Shown piece by piece: positions 45,649-54,970 of a stretch of DNA of 64,000 nt (position 1 is the first letter of the stretch; the number at the start of each line of letters is the position of its first letter). Origin of the DNA: Prevotella sp. CAG:617 (GTDB lineage: Bacteria > Bacteroidota > Bacteroidia > Bacteroidales > Bacteroidaceae); assembly GCA_000438115.1 (NCBI GenBank), contig FR903596.1:34374-98373 (forward strand), read 5' to 3'. The notes under the pieces are model-generated. The model saw only the letters and a program-made list of their open reading frames with translations. It was not told where the DNA came from and made no database searches. The position numbers and the translations under genes were made by a program.

Positions 45649-46494
45649 TTAAATTGTGATTTGACCTTCAAAAACGGTTTCGGCTGGGCCTGTCATATAA
45701 ATATGTTGATCATCTTTCCATTCGATTTCCAGTTCTCCTCCATCCATGATAATTGTCGAATGTTTTCCGTTTCGGCCGGTTAGCGCGGCTGCTACGGCAG
45801 TGGCGCAAGCTCCTGTGCCGCAAGCCATTGTTATGCCGGAACCTCTTTCCCAAACTCGCATACGGATTTTTCCGCCGTCCAGTACTTGCGCAAACTCGAT
45901 GTTGCATCTTTGGGGGAATAACGGGTAATGTTCCAATTGCGGACCTTCAGTCGCGATATCTACCTTATTGATGTCATCAACAAAGATTACGCAATGCGGA
46001 TTTCCCATACTAACAAATGTACCTTTGTATAGGTGTTCGTGAGTTCGGATCAGTTCATCCTGCATCTGTCCGTTTTCAGTGGCGAGTTGTTGGGGGGCGC
46101 TTATGATGGGCGCATCCATATCCACTGTTACACTTTCTACTTGGCGGCTTTGATCCGAAATATGCAACTGCAGGATTTTGATACCGGAAAGTGTTTCCAA
46201 ACTTATGGTGGTCTTGTCTGTCAAATGCTTGTCATATAGGTATTTTCCTATGCACCGGGAGGCATTTCCACACATCATAGCTTCGGAGCCGTCATTGTTG
46301 AAAATCCGCATTGAGAAATCTGCTTTTTCTGATGTTCCGATAAGTACCAGACCATCACTGCCTATGCCTGTATGGTAAGCGCTCCATTTGATAGCTAAAT
46401 CTTGCGGATTGTCAAGGGGGAAAGCAATGGTGTTGACGTAGATATAGTCGTTCCCCGCTCCTTGCATTTTGGTAAATTCAATGGTTCGTGCCAT
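45649..46494 (-). CDS. dapF: Diaminopimelate epimerase
   Basis: Interconverts LL- and meso-diaminopimelate. 281 residues. The two catalytic cysteines are in [10 protein letters not shown] and [13 protein letters not shown]; the N-terminal [12 protein letters not shown] is the family start. The frame stays open to 46782, but the extension is not family sequence and crosses the promoter box at 46529-46536; ATG 46494 is used. First gene of dapF-dapL-glnN. Confidence 0.97.
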   Translation of the reverse strand: MARTIEFTKMQGAGNDYIYVNTIAFPLDNPQDLAIKWSAYHTGIGSDGLVLIGTSEKADFSMRIFNNDGSEAMMCGNASRCIGKYLYDKHLTDKTTISLETLSGIKILQLHISDQSRQVESVTVDMDAPIISAPQQLATENGQMQDELIRTHEHLYKGTFVSMGNPHCVIFVDDINKVDIATEGPQLEHYPLFPQRCNIEFAQVLDGGKIRMRVWERGSGITMACGTGACATAVAAALTGRNGKHSTIIMDGGELEIEWKDDQHIYMTGPAETVFEGQITI

Positions 46495-47026
46495 ATGGAT
46501 AAATGTCTGTCGCTTTCTTATTCTGATGCAAAGGTATAAAAAAAATAATACATTGCATAGATTTTCTGCAAAATATCTTTCAAAAAATAGAAATAAATGA
46601 TTATTTGCTATCAATATACCAACAAAAAAGACAAAAAACCTTTCAATATTTTGTTTAAACTGACTTTTGCTTACAAAATGGGTTTTGAGATAAATCAGTG
46701 AACAGGCAAGAATCCGGCAGATGAGGGAGGTTTGTGGAATGTGTGCTGGTGTATCAAAAAAGATGGCTTGCTGGAATAACAAAGGGCGGACTTTGTTTGA
46801 GCAAAGTTTCTTGTTGTTTGAATTAAGTGCCGACTTTTTTCTGTAAAAGGGGAATAGGGAGTTTTATTGCGTCAGTACTTGGGTAATGACAGTGTTGATG
46901 CTTAAGGGAGGAATACTTGTTGACTCATATAGAAGATGGATAGCAAGTATTGTATAGCGCTTCGTGAGGAACTCGGGTGGGGGATATGCATTTGGAATAT
47001 TGCTGAGCATTTTAGATTGAAATAAA
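46495..47026. other. Intergenic region without a gene
   Basis: About 530 bp. Next to dapF lies its promoter. Around 46782-46840 sits a degenerate hairpin repeat with ACTTTG/CAAAGT arms (46794-46811) and an AAGTGCCGACTTTTTT end. The rest shows no convincing open frame or RNA. Confidence 0.6.
46529..46536 (-). promoter_or_regulatory. Promoter -7 box of dapF-dapL-glnN
   Basis: Minus strand TACCTTTG, 34 bp before the dapF ATG. The -33 region is only T-rich. Confidence 0.5.
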
Positions 47027-47061
47027 AAAAGAGGATATGTCGATTAAGCATATCCTCTTTT
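47027..47061 (-). terminator. Terminator of rpmB-rpmG-DUF4295
   Basis: Perfect 13-bp stem (47027-47039 with 47049-47061, 9-nt loop) with a T run on the minus side, 24 bp past the DUF4295 stop. Confidence 0.85.
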
Positions 47062-47084
47062 ACTGTCTTATCTTTTTTGTTAAA

Positions 47085-47243
47085 TTAGTTCTTGAAGAAG
47101 TCTTTCACAGCTTCGTTGGGAACCATTTGCTCATCAAAATAGTAAGCTCCTGTTTTCGGGCTCTTTACCATTTTGATAACTTTGGTATAAGAACGTCCGT
47201 CAGTTTTACCTGTCTGGAGCGTAGCGACTGTTTTCTTTGCCAT
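47085..47243 (-). CDS. DUF4295 small protein
   Basis: 52 residues, MAKKTVATLQTGKTDGRSYT at the start and ending in EQMVPNEAVKDFFKN. Lys-rich (about one fifth basic) and ribosomal-protein-like in composition. A Bacteroidetes-restricted family (DUF4295) found after rpmG. It lies 9 bp behind rpmG in an L28-L33 operon and shares their promoter and terminator, which suggests a ribosome-linked role; none is demonstrated here. Confidence 0.9.
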   Translation of the reverse strand: MAKKTVATLQTGKTDGRSYTKVIKMVKSPKTGAYYFDEQMVPNEAVKDFFKN

Positions 47244-47252
47244 GGCTTCTTA

Positions 47253-47444
47253 TTATTTAATTTCTTTATGTACAGTCATTCTTTTCAGAATGGGGTTGTA
47301 TTTCTTTAATTCTAAGCGCTCAGGAGTGTTTTTACGATTCTTAGTTGTAATATAGCGTGAAACTCCAGGCATACCACTTTCTTTCATTTCGGTACATTCA
47401 AGGATTACTTGAACTCTATTACCTTTTGCTTTTTTTCCTGCCAT
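47253..47444 (-). CDS. rpmG: 50S ribosomal protein L33
   Basis: 63 residues with the L33 core [15 protein letters not shown] and [21 protein letters not shown]. The CxxC zinc pairs of the zinc-binding L33 form are absent, so this is the zinc-independent type. Between rpmB (14-bp gap) and the DUF4295 gene. Confidence 0.97.
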   Translation of the reverse strand: MAGKKAKGNRVQVILECTEMKESGMPGVSRYITTKNRKNTPERLELKKYNPILKRMTVHKEIK

Positions 47445-47458
47445 TGTTCTTTAAAAAA

Positions 47459-47719
47459 TTAGGCTAAAACTTTAATGTCTTTCCAATCGCAATAACCCTT
47501 GCTCACGGCGTTGTTCAACGCGGCGTCAAGTCCTATTTTATTAATTAAGCGTAAACCTGCTGCGCTAATCTTCAAGCTGATCCAGCAGTCCTGTTCTACG
47601 TAGTAGAACTTTTTTGTAAACAAGTTCACATCAAAAGTACGTTTTGTGCGGCGTTTTGAGTGTGAAACATTGTTGCCTATCATGGCTTTTTTACCTGTGA
47701 TTTGACAAATCTTAGACAT
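47459..47719 (-). CDS. rpmB: 50S ribosomal protein L28
   Basis: 86 residues, starting [27 protein letters not shown], the conserved L28 N-terminus, with the [16 protein letters not shown] end. First gene of rpmB-rpmG-DUF4295 under a full consensus promoter. Confidence 0.97.
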   Translation of the reverse strand: MSKICQITGKKAMIGNNVSHSKRRTKRTFDVNLFTKKFYYVEQDCWISLKISAAGLRLINKIGLDAALNNAVSKGYCDWKDIKVLA

Positions 47720-47771
47720 CGCTATCTGTTGTTTTGTTTTTTCTTTATAAATATATTCCCAATACGAGGTG

Positions 47772-47803
47772 CAAATTTACGATATAATTTACTAATACGC
47801 AAA
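47772..47803 (-). promoter_or_regulatory. Promoter of rpmB-rpmG-DUF4295
   Basis: Minus strand TTTG (47800-47803), 20-bp spacer, TAAATTTG (47772-47779). Full match to consensus. Confidence 0.75.
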
Positions 47804-47822
47804 TGTTTCGCTAAAAAAATGG

Positions 47823-48323
47823 TTATACTTCTTCTGCTTCCTCGTCTTTGAGCAGGTCGCGCAGCATATGCATGGCTTTATTGACAGCTGCAGCAACGTT
47901 TTTATCACGTCCGTTGTCTTCTTCAAGCAGGCAGGTAATTACTTTGTCTTTTGTACCTACTGCTACCCAAATCGTACCTACTTTAATGGTATCTGTACCG
48001 GCAGGTCCGGCAAAACCGGTTGTAGCTACCACATAGTCGCAATGGAACAGGTCGGCAGCGCCAGCAACCATTTGTTTTACAACTTCTTCGCAAACGGCGG
48101 TCTTTTCTGCAATGATATTAGGGTCAACTTTGAGTAATTCTGATTTTACTTCGTCGGCGTAACAAACCAGACCACCTTTAAAGTAGTTCGAACTGCCCGG
48201 AATGGCGGTAATTACGCTTGAGATTCTTCCTGCGGTGCAACTTTCGGCACAAGCCAAAGTCTTACCCGCTTTCCATAACATCTCATTAATGTCTTTGCTG
48301 ACGATTTTTAAGTCTAAATCCAT
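47823..48323 (-). CDS. pncC: CinA C-terminal domain protein (nicotinamide-nucleotide amidase)
   Basis: 166-residue stand-alone CinA-C/PncC protein, which deamidates NMN to nicotinate mononucleotide in pyridine recycling. LACAESCTAGRISSVITAIPGSS and the VVATTGFAGPAGTDTIKVGTIWVA signature are present; the N-terminal MoCF domain of full CinA is absent. Third gene of map-tsaD-pncC with a 14-bp gap. Its C-terminus is acidic. Confidence 0.93.
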   Translation of the reverse strand: MDLDLKIVSKDINEMLWKAGKTLACAESCTAGRISSVITAIPGSSNYFKGGLVCYADEVKSELLKVDPNIIAEKTAVCEEVVKQMVAGAADLFHCDYVVATTGFAGPAGTDTIKVGTIWVAVGTKDKVITCLLEEDNGRDKNVAAAVNKAMHMLRDLLKDEEAEEV

Positions 48324-48337
48324 AGTTATTCTTTATT

Positions 48338-49363
48338 TTATATTGTTATTCTTGAATATGCCGGTTTTTCAATCGGGCAGAAATCTTTATCTTTATATTT
48401 GTAATATCCAGTTATGGCAATCATGGCTGCATTGTCGGTAGTGTAGCTGAACTTTGGAATGTAGATGTTCCAGCCGTTTTTTTCAGCTTTTTCCTTAAAT
48501 GCATTTCTCAGGCCTGTATTGGCTGAAACTCCTCCGGCAACAGCAACATCCTTGATACCGGTCTGCTTGACGGCAAGTGACAACTTTTTCATTAAAATAC
48601 TTACTACGGTGTGTTCCAATGAGGCTGCCAAATCTTCCTTGTGATGTTCGATAAAGTCAGGATCATTTTTTAGTTGGTCACGCAGAAAATATAAAAAAGA
48701 AGTTTTCAGGCCGCTGAAACTGTAGTTGAGTCCATCAATAACAGGTTTGTTGAATGTAAAGGCTTTGGGATTTCCGCATCTGGCTAGTTTGTCAATAATT
48801 GGTCCGCCAGGATAGCCCAGCCCCATGACTTTGGAACATTTGTCGATGGCTTCGCCAGCCGCATCGTCGATGGTTTGTCCTAATATTTCCATGTCGTTGT
48901 AGGCGTTTATTTTGACAATTTGAGAATTGCCACCGCTTACAAGCAAGCACAGATAGGGAAGGGGAGGTACAGGGGCATCCAGACTGTCCTTGTCTTTTAG
49001 GAACAAGGCAAGAATGTGTCCTTGCAGGTGATTGGCTTCAATAAGGGGAATGCCCAAAGAAACAGCCATACCTTTAGCAAAGGAAACTCCTACGAGCAAT
49101 GAACCCATCAGGCCTGGGCCCAGAGTTACGGCAATGGCTGACAACTCGGACGCTTTTACACCAGCTTGTTTGAGTGCTTGATCAACCACTGGTACGATGT
49201 TTTGTTGGTGTGCTCTTGATGCCAGTTCCGGTACGACACCGCCATAAGCTTTATGGATGGCTTGACTCGCCGTTACGTTGCTGAGTAGCACACCGTTTTT
49301 CAGCACAGCTGCTGATGTATCATCACAACTGGATTCAATGCCTAATATAATAATGTCTTCCAA
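48338..49363 (-). CDS. tsaD: tRNA N6-threonylcarbamoyladenosine transferase subunit
   Basis: Catalytic subunit of the t6A37 tRNA modification of ANN-decoding tRNAs. 341 residues. Family start ILGIESSCDDTSAAVL, metal-binding VVPELASRAHQQNI, ATP-binding VSGGNSQIVK and the C-terminal GGVSANTGLR are intact. Between map (13-bp gap) and pncC. Confidence 0.97.
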   Translation of the reverse strand: MEDIIILGIESSCDDTSAAVLKNGVLLSNVTASQAIHKAYGGVVPELASRAHQQNIVPVVDQALKQAGVKASELSAIAVTLGPGLMGSLLVGVSFAKGMAVSLGIPLIEANHLQGHILALFLKDKDSLDAPVPPLPYLCLLVSGGNSQIVKINAYNDMEILGQTIDDAAGEAIDKCSKVMGLGYPGGPIIDKLARCGNPKAFTFNKPVIDGLNYSFSGLKTSFLYFLRDQLKNDPDFIEHHKEDLAASLEHTVVSILMKKLSLAVKQTGIKDVAVAGGVSANTGLRNAFKEKAEKNGWNIYIPKFSYTTDNAAMIAITGYYKYKDKDFCPIEKPAYSRITI

Positions 49364-49376
49364 TGTTCTTAAATTT

Positions 49377-50234
49377 TTAATGTGTAAGAATTTCTACTCC
49401 GTTTTCTGTCATGAGAAACGTATGTTCCCATTGGGCTGACGGGAGTTCATCTTCTGTGACAACAGTCCATCCGTCTTCCTCGTCAATAAAAACGTGCCAA
49501 TCCCCCATGTTTAGCATGGGTTCAATAGTGAATACCATACCCGGCACAAGTAACATGCCGTTTTGATGAGAATCATAGTGCAAAACTTCCGGTTCTTCGT
49601 GAAATTCCAGTCCTACACCGTGTCCACATAAATCGCGCACTACCGAAAATCCGTTTTTGTGTGCATGTTTGGCAATGGCCCTTCCTATCTCGCCTACAAA
49701 TCCCCAAGGCTTCGCAGCGTTGGCGCCTATTTCCAAACATTCTTTCGTAACGCGTACAAGCTTTTCTTTTTCAGGAGTGGTCTTGCCGATAATAAACATA
49801 CGTGACGCATCGCTGTAGTATCCTTTATATATGGTAGAAACATCCACATTGATAATATCACCTTCTTCCAACACTTCGCAGTCGTTTGGAATGCCGTGGC
49901 AAACCACTTCGTTGATACTGGTGCACACACTTTTGGGGAAACCTTCATAGTTGAGGGGGGCAGGAATGGCTCCGTGTGAAACGGTATAGTCGTAGACTAA
50001 TTTATCAATTTCTTCTGTAGTCATGCCTGCGTGTATTTCCTGTTCTATGAGGTCCAATACACCAGTGTTGATAACGCCGGATTGTTTGATTCCTTCAATT
50101 TGTTCTGGCGTTTTGATGAGTTTTCGGGTAGGAACCAAGAATCCTTGATTTTGGTATGACAGAATTTTTTTGTCAAATGCGGTGGGCTCTTGTCCCTCAG
50201 GGATAGTCCAATTATGCTTTTTTCTCTTGAACAT
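49377..50234 (-). CDS. map: Methionine aminopeptidase type I
   Basis: Removes the initiator methionine. 285 residues, with about 35 residues more at the N-terminus than the 250-residue core (MFKRKKHNWTIPEGQEPTAF). The metal ligands are in INVDVSTIYKGYYSDASRMF (two Asp), CGHGVGLEFHEEP (His, Glu) and FTIEPML (Glu). The extension includes no CxxC zinc motif. First gene of map-tsaD-pncC. Confidence 0.96.
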   Translation of the reverse strand: MFKRKKHNWTIPEGQEPTAFDKKILSYQNQGFLVPTRKLIKTPEQIEGIKQSGVINTGVLDLIEQEIHAGMTTEEIDKLVYDYTVSHGAIPAPLNYEGFPKSVCTSINEVVCHGIPNDCEVLEEGDIINVDVSTIYKGYYSDASRMFIIGKTTPEKEKLVRVTKECLEIGANAAKPWGFVGEIGRAIAKHAHKNGFSVVRDLCGHGVGLEFHEEPEVLHYDSHQNGMLLVPGMVFTIEPMLNMGDWHVFIDEEDGWTVVTEDELPSAQWEHTFLMTENGVEILTH

Positions 50235-50256
50235 GGATGCTTTTCTTTATGTCATG

Positions 50257-50264
50257 CAAAGATA
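50257..50264 (-). promoter_or_regulatory. Promoter -7 box of map-tsaD-pncC
   Basis: Minus strand TATCTTTG, 22 bp before the map ATG; weak -33. Confidence 0.5.
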
Positions 50265-50339
50265 CAAAAACTGTCGCGAATGTGTTCCCGTGTATGTGCA
50301 TTCTTTTTTTTGTGTCCTGTGCTTGTTTTATCCGAGTGA

Positions 50340-52022
50340 TTATTGTTTCCGCGTAATGTCAAAGTCCGTATACAGATAGCGTTTGATACTTTTTTTAGGC
50401 GTTTTCTCGAATTCTGAATCCATCAGGACAATGCCGGACAGACGTTCATAAGCCGGAAGTATCGTGTTAAGTGTTGTACGGTTTTTTTCCATGATGGCTG
50501 GTATGTCATTTTCATTAATACCCTCTTTTCGTGCAGTGTCGAAGTCCGGATGGATTAGCCCGTATAGTTTTTCTCCTTTTTGGATAATGACACATTCGTT
50601 GACGTAAGGCATGGCATTAAGCTTGTCTTCAATTTCTTCAGGATAAATATTTTGTCCAGAAGCCCCAAGTAGCATATTTTTGCTCCTGCCTTTCAGGTAT
50701 AGGTATCCATCTTCATCCATAATGCCGAGGTCGCCGGTGTGATACCATCCATCCTTATCCAAAGCTTGTGCTGTGGCTTCTGGGTTCTTGTAGTATCCCA
50801 ACATGACGTTGTCTCCGCGTGTTAGCACTTCGCCTACAATGTTGTGTGGGTCGGAACTGTCTATTTTCAGTTCCATGCGTGGTACCACTTGTCCGCATGA
50901 GCCTTTTCGGAAAAAATTCCAGTCTACGTAAGTAATTATTGGTGCACATTCAGTAGCTCCATAGCCTACGGTAAATGGAAAATCAATGTCGCTAAGGAAT
51001 TTTTCAATATCGCTGTTTAAGGCCGCTCCTCCAATAATAATCTCGTATATATTGTTTCCAAAGGCCGTAAGAAGTGCCGTACGTATTCTTTGCTGTATTT
51101 TTTTTCGGATTACGGGCACTTTTAGCAGCGCTTTTGTGCTCAGACTTTGCAGTTTGGGCAGCACCGCTTTGCGTACGATCTTTTCTATAATTAAGGGTAC
51201 AGAAATTACAATGTCTGGTTTGATTTCAGAGAAAGCTTTGAAAATGATCTGTGGTGATGGCGTTTTCCCTAAATAATAAATATGACAACCGGTGCAGAAC
51301 TCGAAAATAAATTCAAACATCATGCCATACATGTGTGCCATAGGCAAGATGGATATGACTTTGCTGCCGTGCTTTACCTTTATTCCTAATGCTCCTTCTG
51401 CAAACAGGAGGTTTGACCAAAGGGCACGGTGAGGAATCATTACTCCCTTTGAGTTGCTTGTCGTTCCGGAAGTGTAGTTGATAAGTGCCAATTCGTTTGG
51501 CTTGGCAATATAATAATGTATGTTTTCCGGTGTGAAGGCTTTCGGATATTTTTCGCCAAAAAGCTTGTTAAGCTCTTCATAGGCTTTAGACATTTGCAAG
51601 TTACGGGTGTGGATAATTGAAAAGTCCAAAAGACTGAATATGCCGTTCAGATGAGGCATTTGCGTTACATCCAGTTCTTTGCTGATGGTTTCACCCGCAA
51701 ATAACAGTTTTGCTTCAGAATGGTTGACAATGTCATGAATCTGGTTGGCCTTAAAGTCGTTGAGTATGGGTACAGCAACTGCACCATATGACAAAACACT
51801 CATGAAGGCTACAGCCCAGTGGGCAGAATTTCGGCCGCAGAGGGCGATTTTATCTCCTGGTTTGATGTTTGCTTTTTCGTAAAGAATATGCAGCTTTTCA
51901 ATCAGACATGCCACGTCTTTGTATTGTAGCGTACTGCCTTCATAATCACTGAGTGAACTGTCATGCCAGTAGCTCTTGACGGCTTCCTGAATGTATTCGT
52001 TGAAGTTTTCGAAAGATTTCAT
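50340..52022 (-). CDS. AMP-dependent acyl-CoA synthetase (long-chain type)
   Basis: 560-residue adenylate-forming enzyme that activates a fatty acid to acyl-CoA. P-loop INYTSGTTSNSKG (residues about 182-193), VGYGATECAPIITY, YHTGDLGIMDEDGYLYLKGRSKNMLLGASGQNIYPEEIE and a C-terminal lysine in KTPKKSIKR are intact. No membrane helix. Chain-length preference cannot be deduced. Single gene, with its own promoter, convergent to nothing and divergent from mltG. Confidence 0.92.
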   Translation of the reverse strand: MKSFENFNEYIQEAVKSYWHDSSLSDYEGSTLQYKDVACLIEKLHILYEKANIKPGDKIALCGRNSAHWAVAFMSVLSYGAVAVPILNDFKANQIHDIVNHSEAKLLFAGETISKELDVTQMPHLNGIFSLLDFSIIHTRNLQMSKAYEELNKLFGEKYPKAFTPENIHYYIAKPNELALINYTSGTTSNSKGVMIPHRALWSNLLFAEGALGIKVKHGSKVISILPMAHMYGMMFEFIFEFCTGCHIYYLGKTPSPQIIFKAFSEIKPDIVISVPLIIEKIVRKAVLPKLQSLSTKALLKVPVIRKKIQQRIRTALLTAFGNNIYEIIIGGAALNSDIEKFLSDIDFPFTVGYGATECAPIITYVDWNFFRKGSCGQVVPRMELKIDSSDPHNIVGEVLTRGDNVMLGYYKNPEATAQALDKDGWYHTGDLGIMDEDGYLYLKGRSKNMLLGASGQNIYPEEIEDKLNAMPYVNECVIIQKGEKLYGLIHPDFDTARKEGINENDIPAIMEKNRTTLNTILPAYERLSGIVLMDSEFEKTPKKSIKRYLYTDFDITRKQ

Positions 52023-52109
52023 GGTGGTTTGTTTAATATTTTAGCACAGGGGCTGATGAAAAAAATGTGCCCCGTATGCTGTCCTTACACAACTTGATAC
52101 AGTTTTGCG

Positions 52110-52117
52110 CAAAAATA
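52110..52117 (-). promoter_or_regulatory. Promoter -7 box of the acyl-CoA synthetase gene
   Basis: Minus strand TATTTTTG, 87 bp before the ATG. Confidence 0.4.
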
Positions 52118-52191
52118 CAGAAAAAAAAGCATTTAATTGTCCGTGTGGAAATGTTTGTGGTTGTTTTCTTTCCTTTCATCTAAAAAAAAAG

Positions 52192-52199
52192 TAATTTTG
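52192..52199 (+). promoter_or_regulatory. Promoter -7 box of mltG
   Basis: TAATTTTG, 31 bp before the mltG ATG. Confidence 0.5.
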
Positions 52200-52230
52200 C
52201 AAATGATTATATCTAAAAATACAGAATAAA

Positions 52231-53244
52231 ATGAAACGGATGTTTCTATATGCAGGCGGTTGCCTGGTTATAGTTTTTTGCGTGGTTTACTGGTTGTTTT
52301 TTGCTGCAATTTCCTCTGCAGACGAAACCGTTTTTGTGAAAATTGATGCCGATGATAATGTTGATTCGGTTTATGCAAAGGTGAAGAATATATCTCATGC
52401 TGTTCCATATGCAGGGTTTAAGTTGACGGCAAAGGCGATGGGGTATGATAATCATGTGCGTACGGGACGGTATGAGGTTAATACAAATATTGGCGCATTT
52501 CGTCTGTTGCGTCATTTGAAGAATCGGCAACAGGCTCCTGTGCGTTTGACGATTCCTACCGTACGTACCGTGGAAAGACTGGCTTCTGAATTGTCCAGGC
52601 AACTGATGCCGGATTCGACGGCTTGGGCAAACGCCTTGCAAAGTGAAGCTTTCTGCAAGGCGCTGGGGTATGATACATCTACAATTATGTGTGTATTCAT
52701 TCCCAATACCTATGAAGTGTATTGGGATGTGACTCCCGAAAAATTCTTGCAGAAAATGAAGAAAGAAAGCGATGCTTTCTGGACATCTTCGCGTCGGCAG
52801 AAGGCTGCTGATGCCGGACTTACTCCGAACGAGGTGATTGTAGTGGCATCAATCGTTGAGCAGGAAACCGCGAATAATGCTGAAAAACCGATGATTGCAG
52901 GTATGTATCTTAACCGCTATCATAAGGGGATGAAACTGCAGGCTGACCCTACCGTAAAGTTTGCTACGAAACAGTTCCAGCTCCGGCGCATTAGTGGTAG
53001 TATATTGTTTACAGACAGTCCGTACAATACCTATAAGTATGCCGGGCTTCCTCCAGGTCCTATCTGCATACCTTCAATGGCCAGTATAGAGTCTGTGCTG
53101 AATTATGTGCAGCACGACTATTTATATATGTGTGCCAAGGAAGATTTTTCGGGAACACACAATTTCGCGCGCACCTATGCCGAACATCAGAAAAATGCCC
53201 AAAAATATACTGATGCCTTGAACAAACGTGGTATTATGGAATAG
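52231..53244 (+). CDS. mltG: Endolytic transglycosylase MltG
   Basis: Cuts nascent glycan strands and sets their length. 337 residues with one N-terminal membrane helix (about 5-25), a LysM-like subdomain, and the YceG core: SIVEQETANNAEKPMIAGMYLNRYHKGMKLQADPTVKFA, with the catalytic Glu in EQET, and SPYNTYKYAGLPPGPICIPSMASIESVLN. Normal length for the family. A single gene between the divergent acyl-CoA synthetase gene and guaA. Confidence 0.96.
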   Translation: MKRMFLYAGGCLVIVFCVVYWLFFAAISSADETVFVKIDADDNVDSVYAKVKNISHAVPYAGFKLTAKAMGYDNHVRTGRYEVNTNIGAFRLLRHLKNRQQAPVRLTIPTVRTVERLASELSRQLMPDSTAWANALQSEAFCKALGYDTSTIMCVFIPNTYEVYWDVTPEKFLQKMKKESDAFWTSSRRQKAADAGLTPNEVIVVASIVEQETANNAEKPMIAGMYLNRYHKGMKLQADPTVKFATKQFQLRRISGSILFTDSPYNTYKYAGLPPGPICIPSMASIESVLNYVQHDYLYMCAKEDFSGTHNFARTYAEHQKNAQKYTDALNKRGIME

Positions 53245-53316
53245 AACCAAATTGAAGGGCAAATGATATAACTTACTTTTTTTGAGGGGCCTTGCCGTAG
53301 GTTTTCAAAAAAAGAT

Positions 53317-53324
53317 TATCTTTG
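53317..53324 (+). promoter_or_regulatory. Promoter -7 box of guaA
   Basis: TATCTTTG with a possible TTGC -33 element at 53292-53295 (21-bp spacer), 39 bp before the ATG. Confidence 0.55.
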
Positions 53325-53363
53325 CACTAATATAAGAATACGTTGAATTTCAAAAAAGACAAG

Positions 53364-54887
53364 ATGCACCAAAAAATTATTATTTTGGATTTTGGCTCAC
53401 AAACTACCCAACTTATCGGACGTCGTGTCCGTGAGTTGGATACATTTTGCGAAATCCTACCTTATAACAAGTTCCCGCATGACGACCCCAGTGTGATTGG
53501 CGTCATTCTGAGCGGGTCTCCTTACAGTGTGTACGATCCTGAGGCCTTCAAAGTGGACTTGTCCGAAATTCGAGGCAAGTATCCTGTGCTGGGTATTTGC
53601 TATGGCGCCCAATACATGGCGCAGTTGTATGGAGGCAATGTGGAGCCGGCCGGAAGTCGCGAATACGGACGGGCCAACCTGCAATACGTAGAACAGGGTA
53701 ATCCGCTCTTTGAAGGTTTTGACGACAATTCGCAGGTATGGATGAGTCACGGAGATACAATTACCAGTATTCCGGCAGATTTCCATTGCATAGCCTCAAC
53801 CGATAAAGTGAAATTTGCAGCCTATCAGGCTGATAACGAAAAACTTTGGGGCGTACAGTTCCATCCGGAAGTGTTCCATAGTACGCAGGGTTCATTGTTG
53901 CTGAAGAATTTCGTGGTCAATATCTGCGGATCCAGACAGGATTGGAGTGCAGCTTCGTTTGTTGACAGTACGGTAGCTGAGCTCAAGGAACAGTTGGGTA
54001 ACGACCGCGTGATTCTTGGTTTGAGCGGTGGTGTCGATTCGTCAGTGGCAGCCGTGTTGCTTAATCGTGCCATTGGAAAGAATCTGACCTGTATTTTTGT
54101 GGACCACGGCATGCTTCGCAAGAATGAGTTCCAGAATGTAATGCATGATTATGAGTGCCTGGGGCTGAATGTGGTAGGCGTGGATGCAAGTGCGCGCTTT
54201 TTTGAACAGCTTAAAGGTGTAACTGATCCGGAGAAGAAACGCAAAATCATCGGTGCCGGATTTATTGACGTCTTTGAGGAAGAGGCCCGTAAGATTGAGG
54301 ATGCCAAGTGGCTGGCTCAGGGTACTATTTATCCAGACCGTATTGAGAGCTTGAATATTACGGGAAAAGTAATTAAAAGTCATCATAATGTAGGCGGATT
54401 GCCCGAAAAAATGAACCTGAAGCTTTGTGAGCCCCTGAAGTGGTTGTTCAAAGACGAGGTCCGTCGGGTTGGTCGTCAGTTGGGCATGCCTGAGCATTTG
54501 ATTACGCGTCATCCGTTCCCCGGTCCGGGATTGGCCGTGCGTATTTTGGGCGATATTACTCCTGAAAAAGTGCATGTTCTGCAGGAAGCCGACGATATTT
54601 TCATACAGGGACTGCGCGACTGGGGGCTTTATGACCAGGTTTGGCAGGCCGGAGTTATCCTGTTGCCAATCAAGAGCGTGGGCGTAATGGGCGACGAGCG
54701 TACATACGAGCGGGCTGTGGCTTTGCGCGCCGTAACGAGTACTGATGCAATGACGGCCGATTGGGCACATTTGCCTTATGAATTCATGGCTAAGGTAAGC
54801 AATGAAATAATCAATAAGGTGAAGGGCGTAAATCGCGTATGCTACGATATCTCCTCAAAACCACCTGCAACGATTGAGTGGGAATAA
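53364..54887 (+). CDS. guaA: GMP synthase (glutamine-hydrolysing)
   Basis: Aminates XMP to GMP using glutamine. 507 residues from the ATG at 53364 ([17 protein letters not shown]); the frame also opens at a TTG 21 bp earlier, which is less likely. Class I amidotransferase domain with Cys in [11 protein letters not shown] and [11 protein letters not shown]-pyrophosphatase domain with [17 protein letters not shown]; dimerisation domain with [16 protein letters not shown] and the C-terminal [10 protein letters not shown]. Single gene with its own promoter and terminator. Confidence 0.97.
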   Translation: MHQKIIILDFGSQTTQLIGRRVRELDTFCEILPYNKFPHDDPSVIGVILSGSPYSVYDPEAFKVDLSEIRGKYPVLGICYGAQYMAQLYGGNVEPAGSREYGRANLQYVEQGNPLFEGFDDNSQVWMSHGDTITSIPADFHCIASTDKVKFAAYQADNEKLWGVQFHPEVFHSTQGSLLLKNFVVNICGSRQDWSAASFVDSTVAELKEQLGNDRVILGLSGGVDSSVAAVLLNRAIGKNLTCIFVDHGMLRKNEFQNVMHDYECLGLNVVGVDASARFFEQLKGVTDPEKKRKIIGAGFIDVFEEEARKIEDAKWLAQGTIYPDRIESLNITGKVIKSHHNVGGLPEKMNLKLCEPLKWLFKDEVRRVGRQLGMPEHLITRHPFPGPGLAVRILGDITPEKVHVLQEADDIFIQGLRDWGLYDQVWQAGVILLPIKSVGVMGDERTYERAVALRAVTSTDAMTADWAHLPYEFMAKVSNEIINKVKGVNRVCYDISSKPPATIEWE

Positions 54888-54922
54888 TCCGACTCCGGTG
54901 GAATAGGAATAGAATATATTAT

Positions 54923-54970
54923 CTCAAGGCGCAATGATACAGTTTTGTAAGTTGCGCCTTGAGTGTTTTT
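54923..54970 (+). terminator. Terminator of guaA
   Basis: Perfect 12-bp stem (54923-54934 with 54952-54963, 17-nt loop) followed by TGTTTTT, 35 bp past the stop. Confidence 0.85.

Noticed and set aside
54042..54770. 242-residue minus-strand open frame over guaA
   Set aside because: Antisense to conserved ATP-pyrophosphatase and dimerisation domains of GMP synthase.
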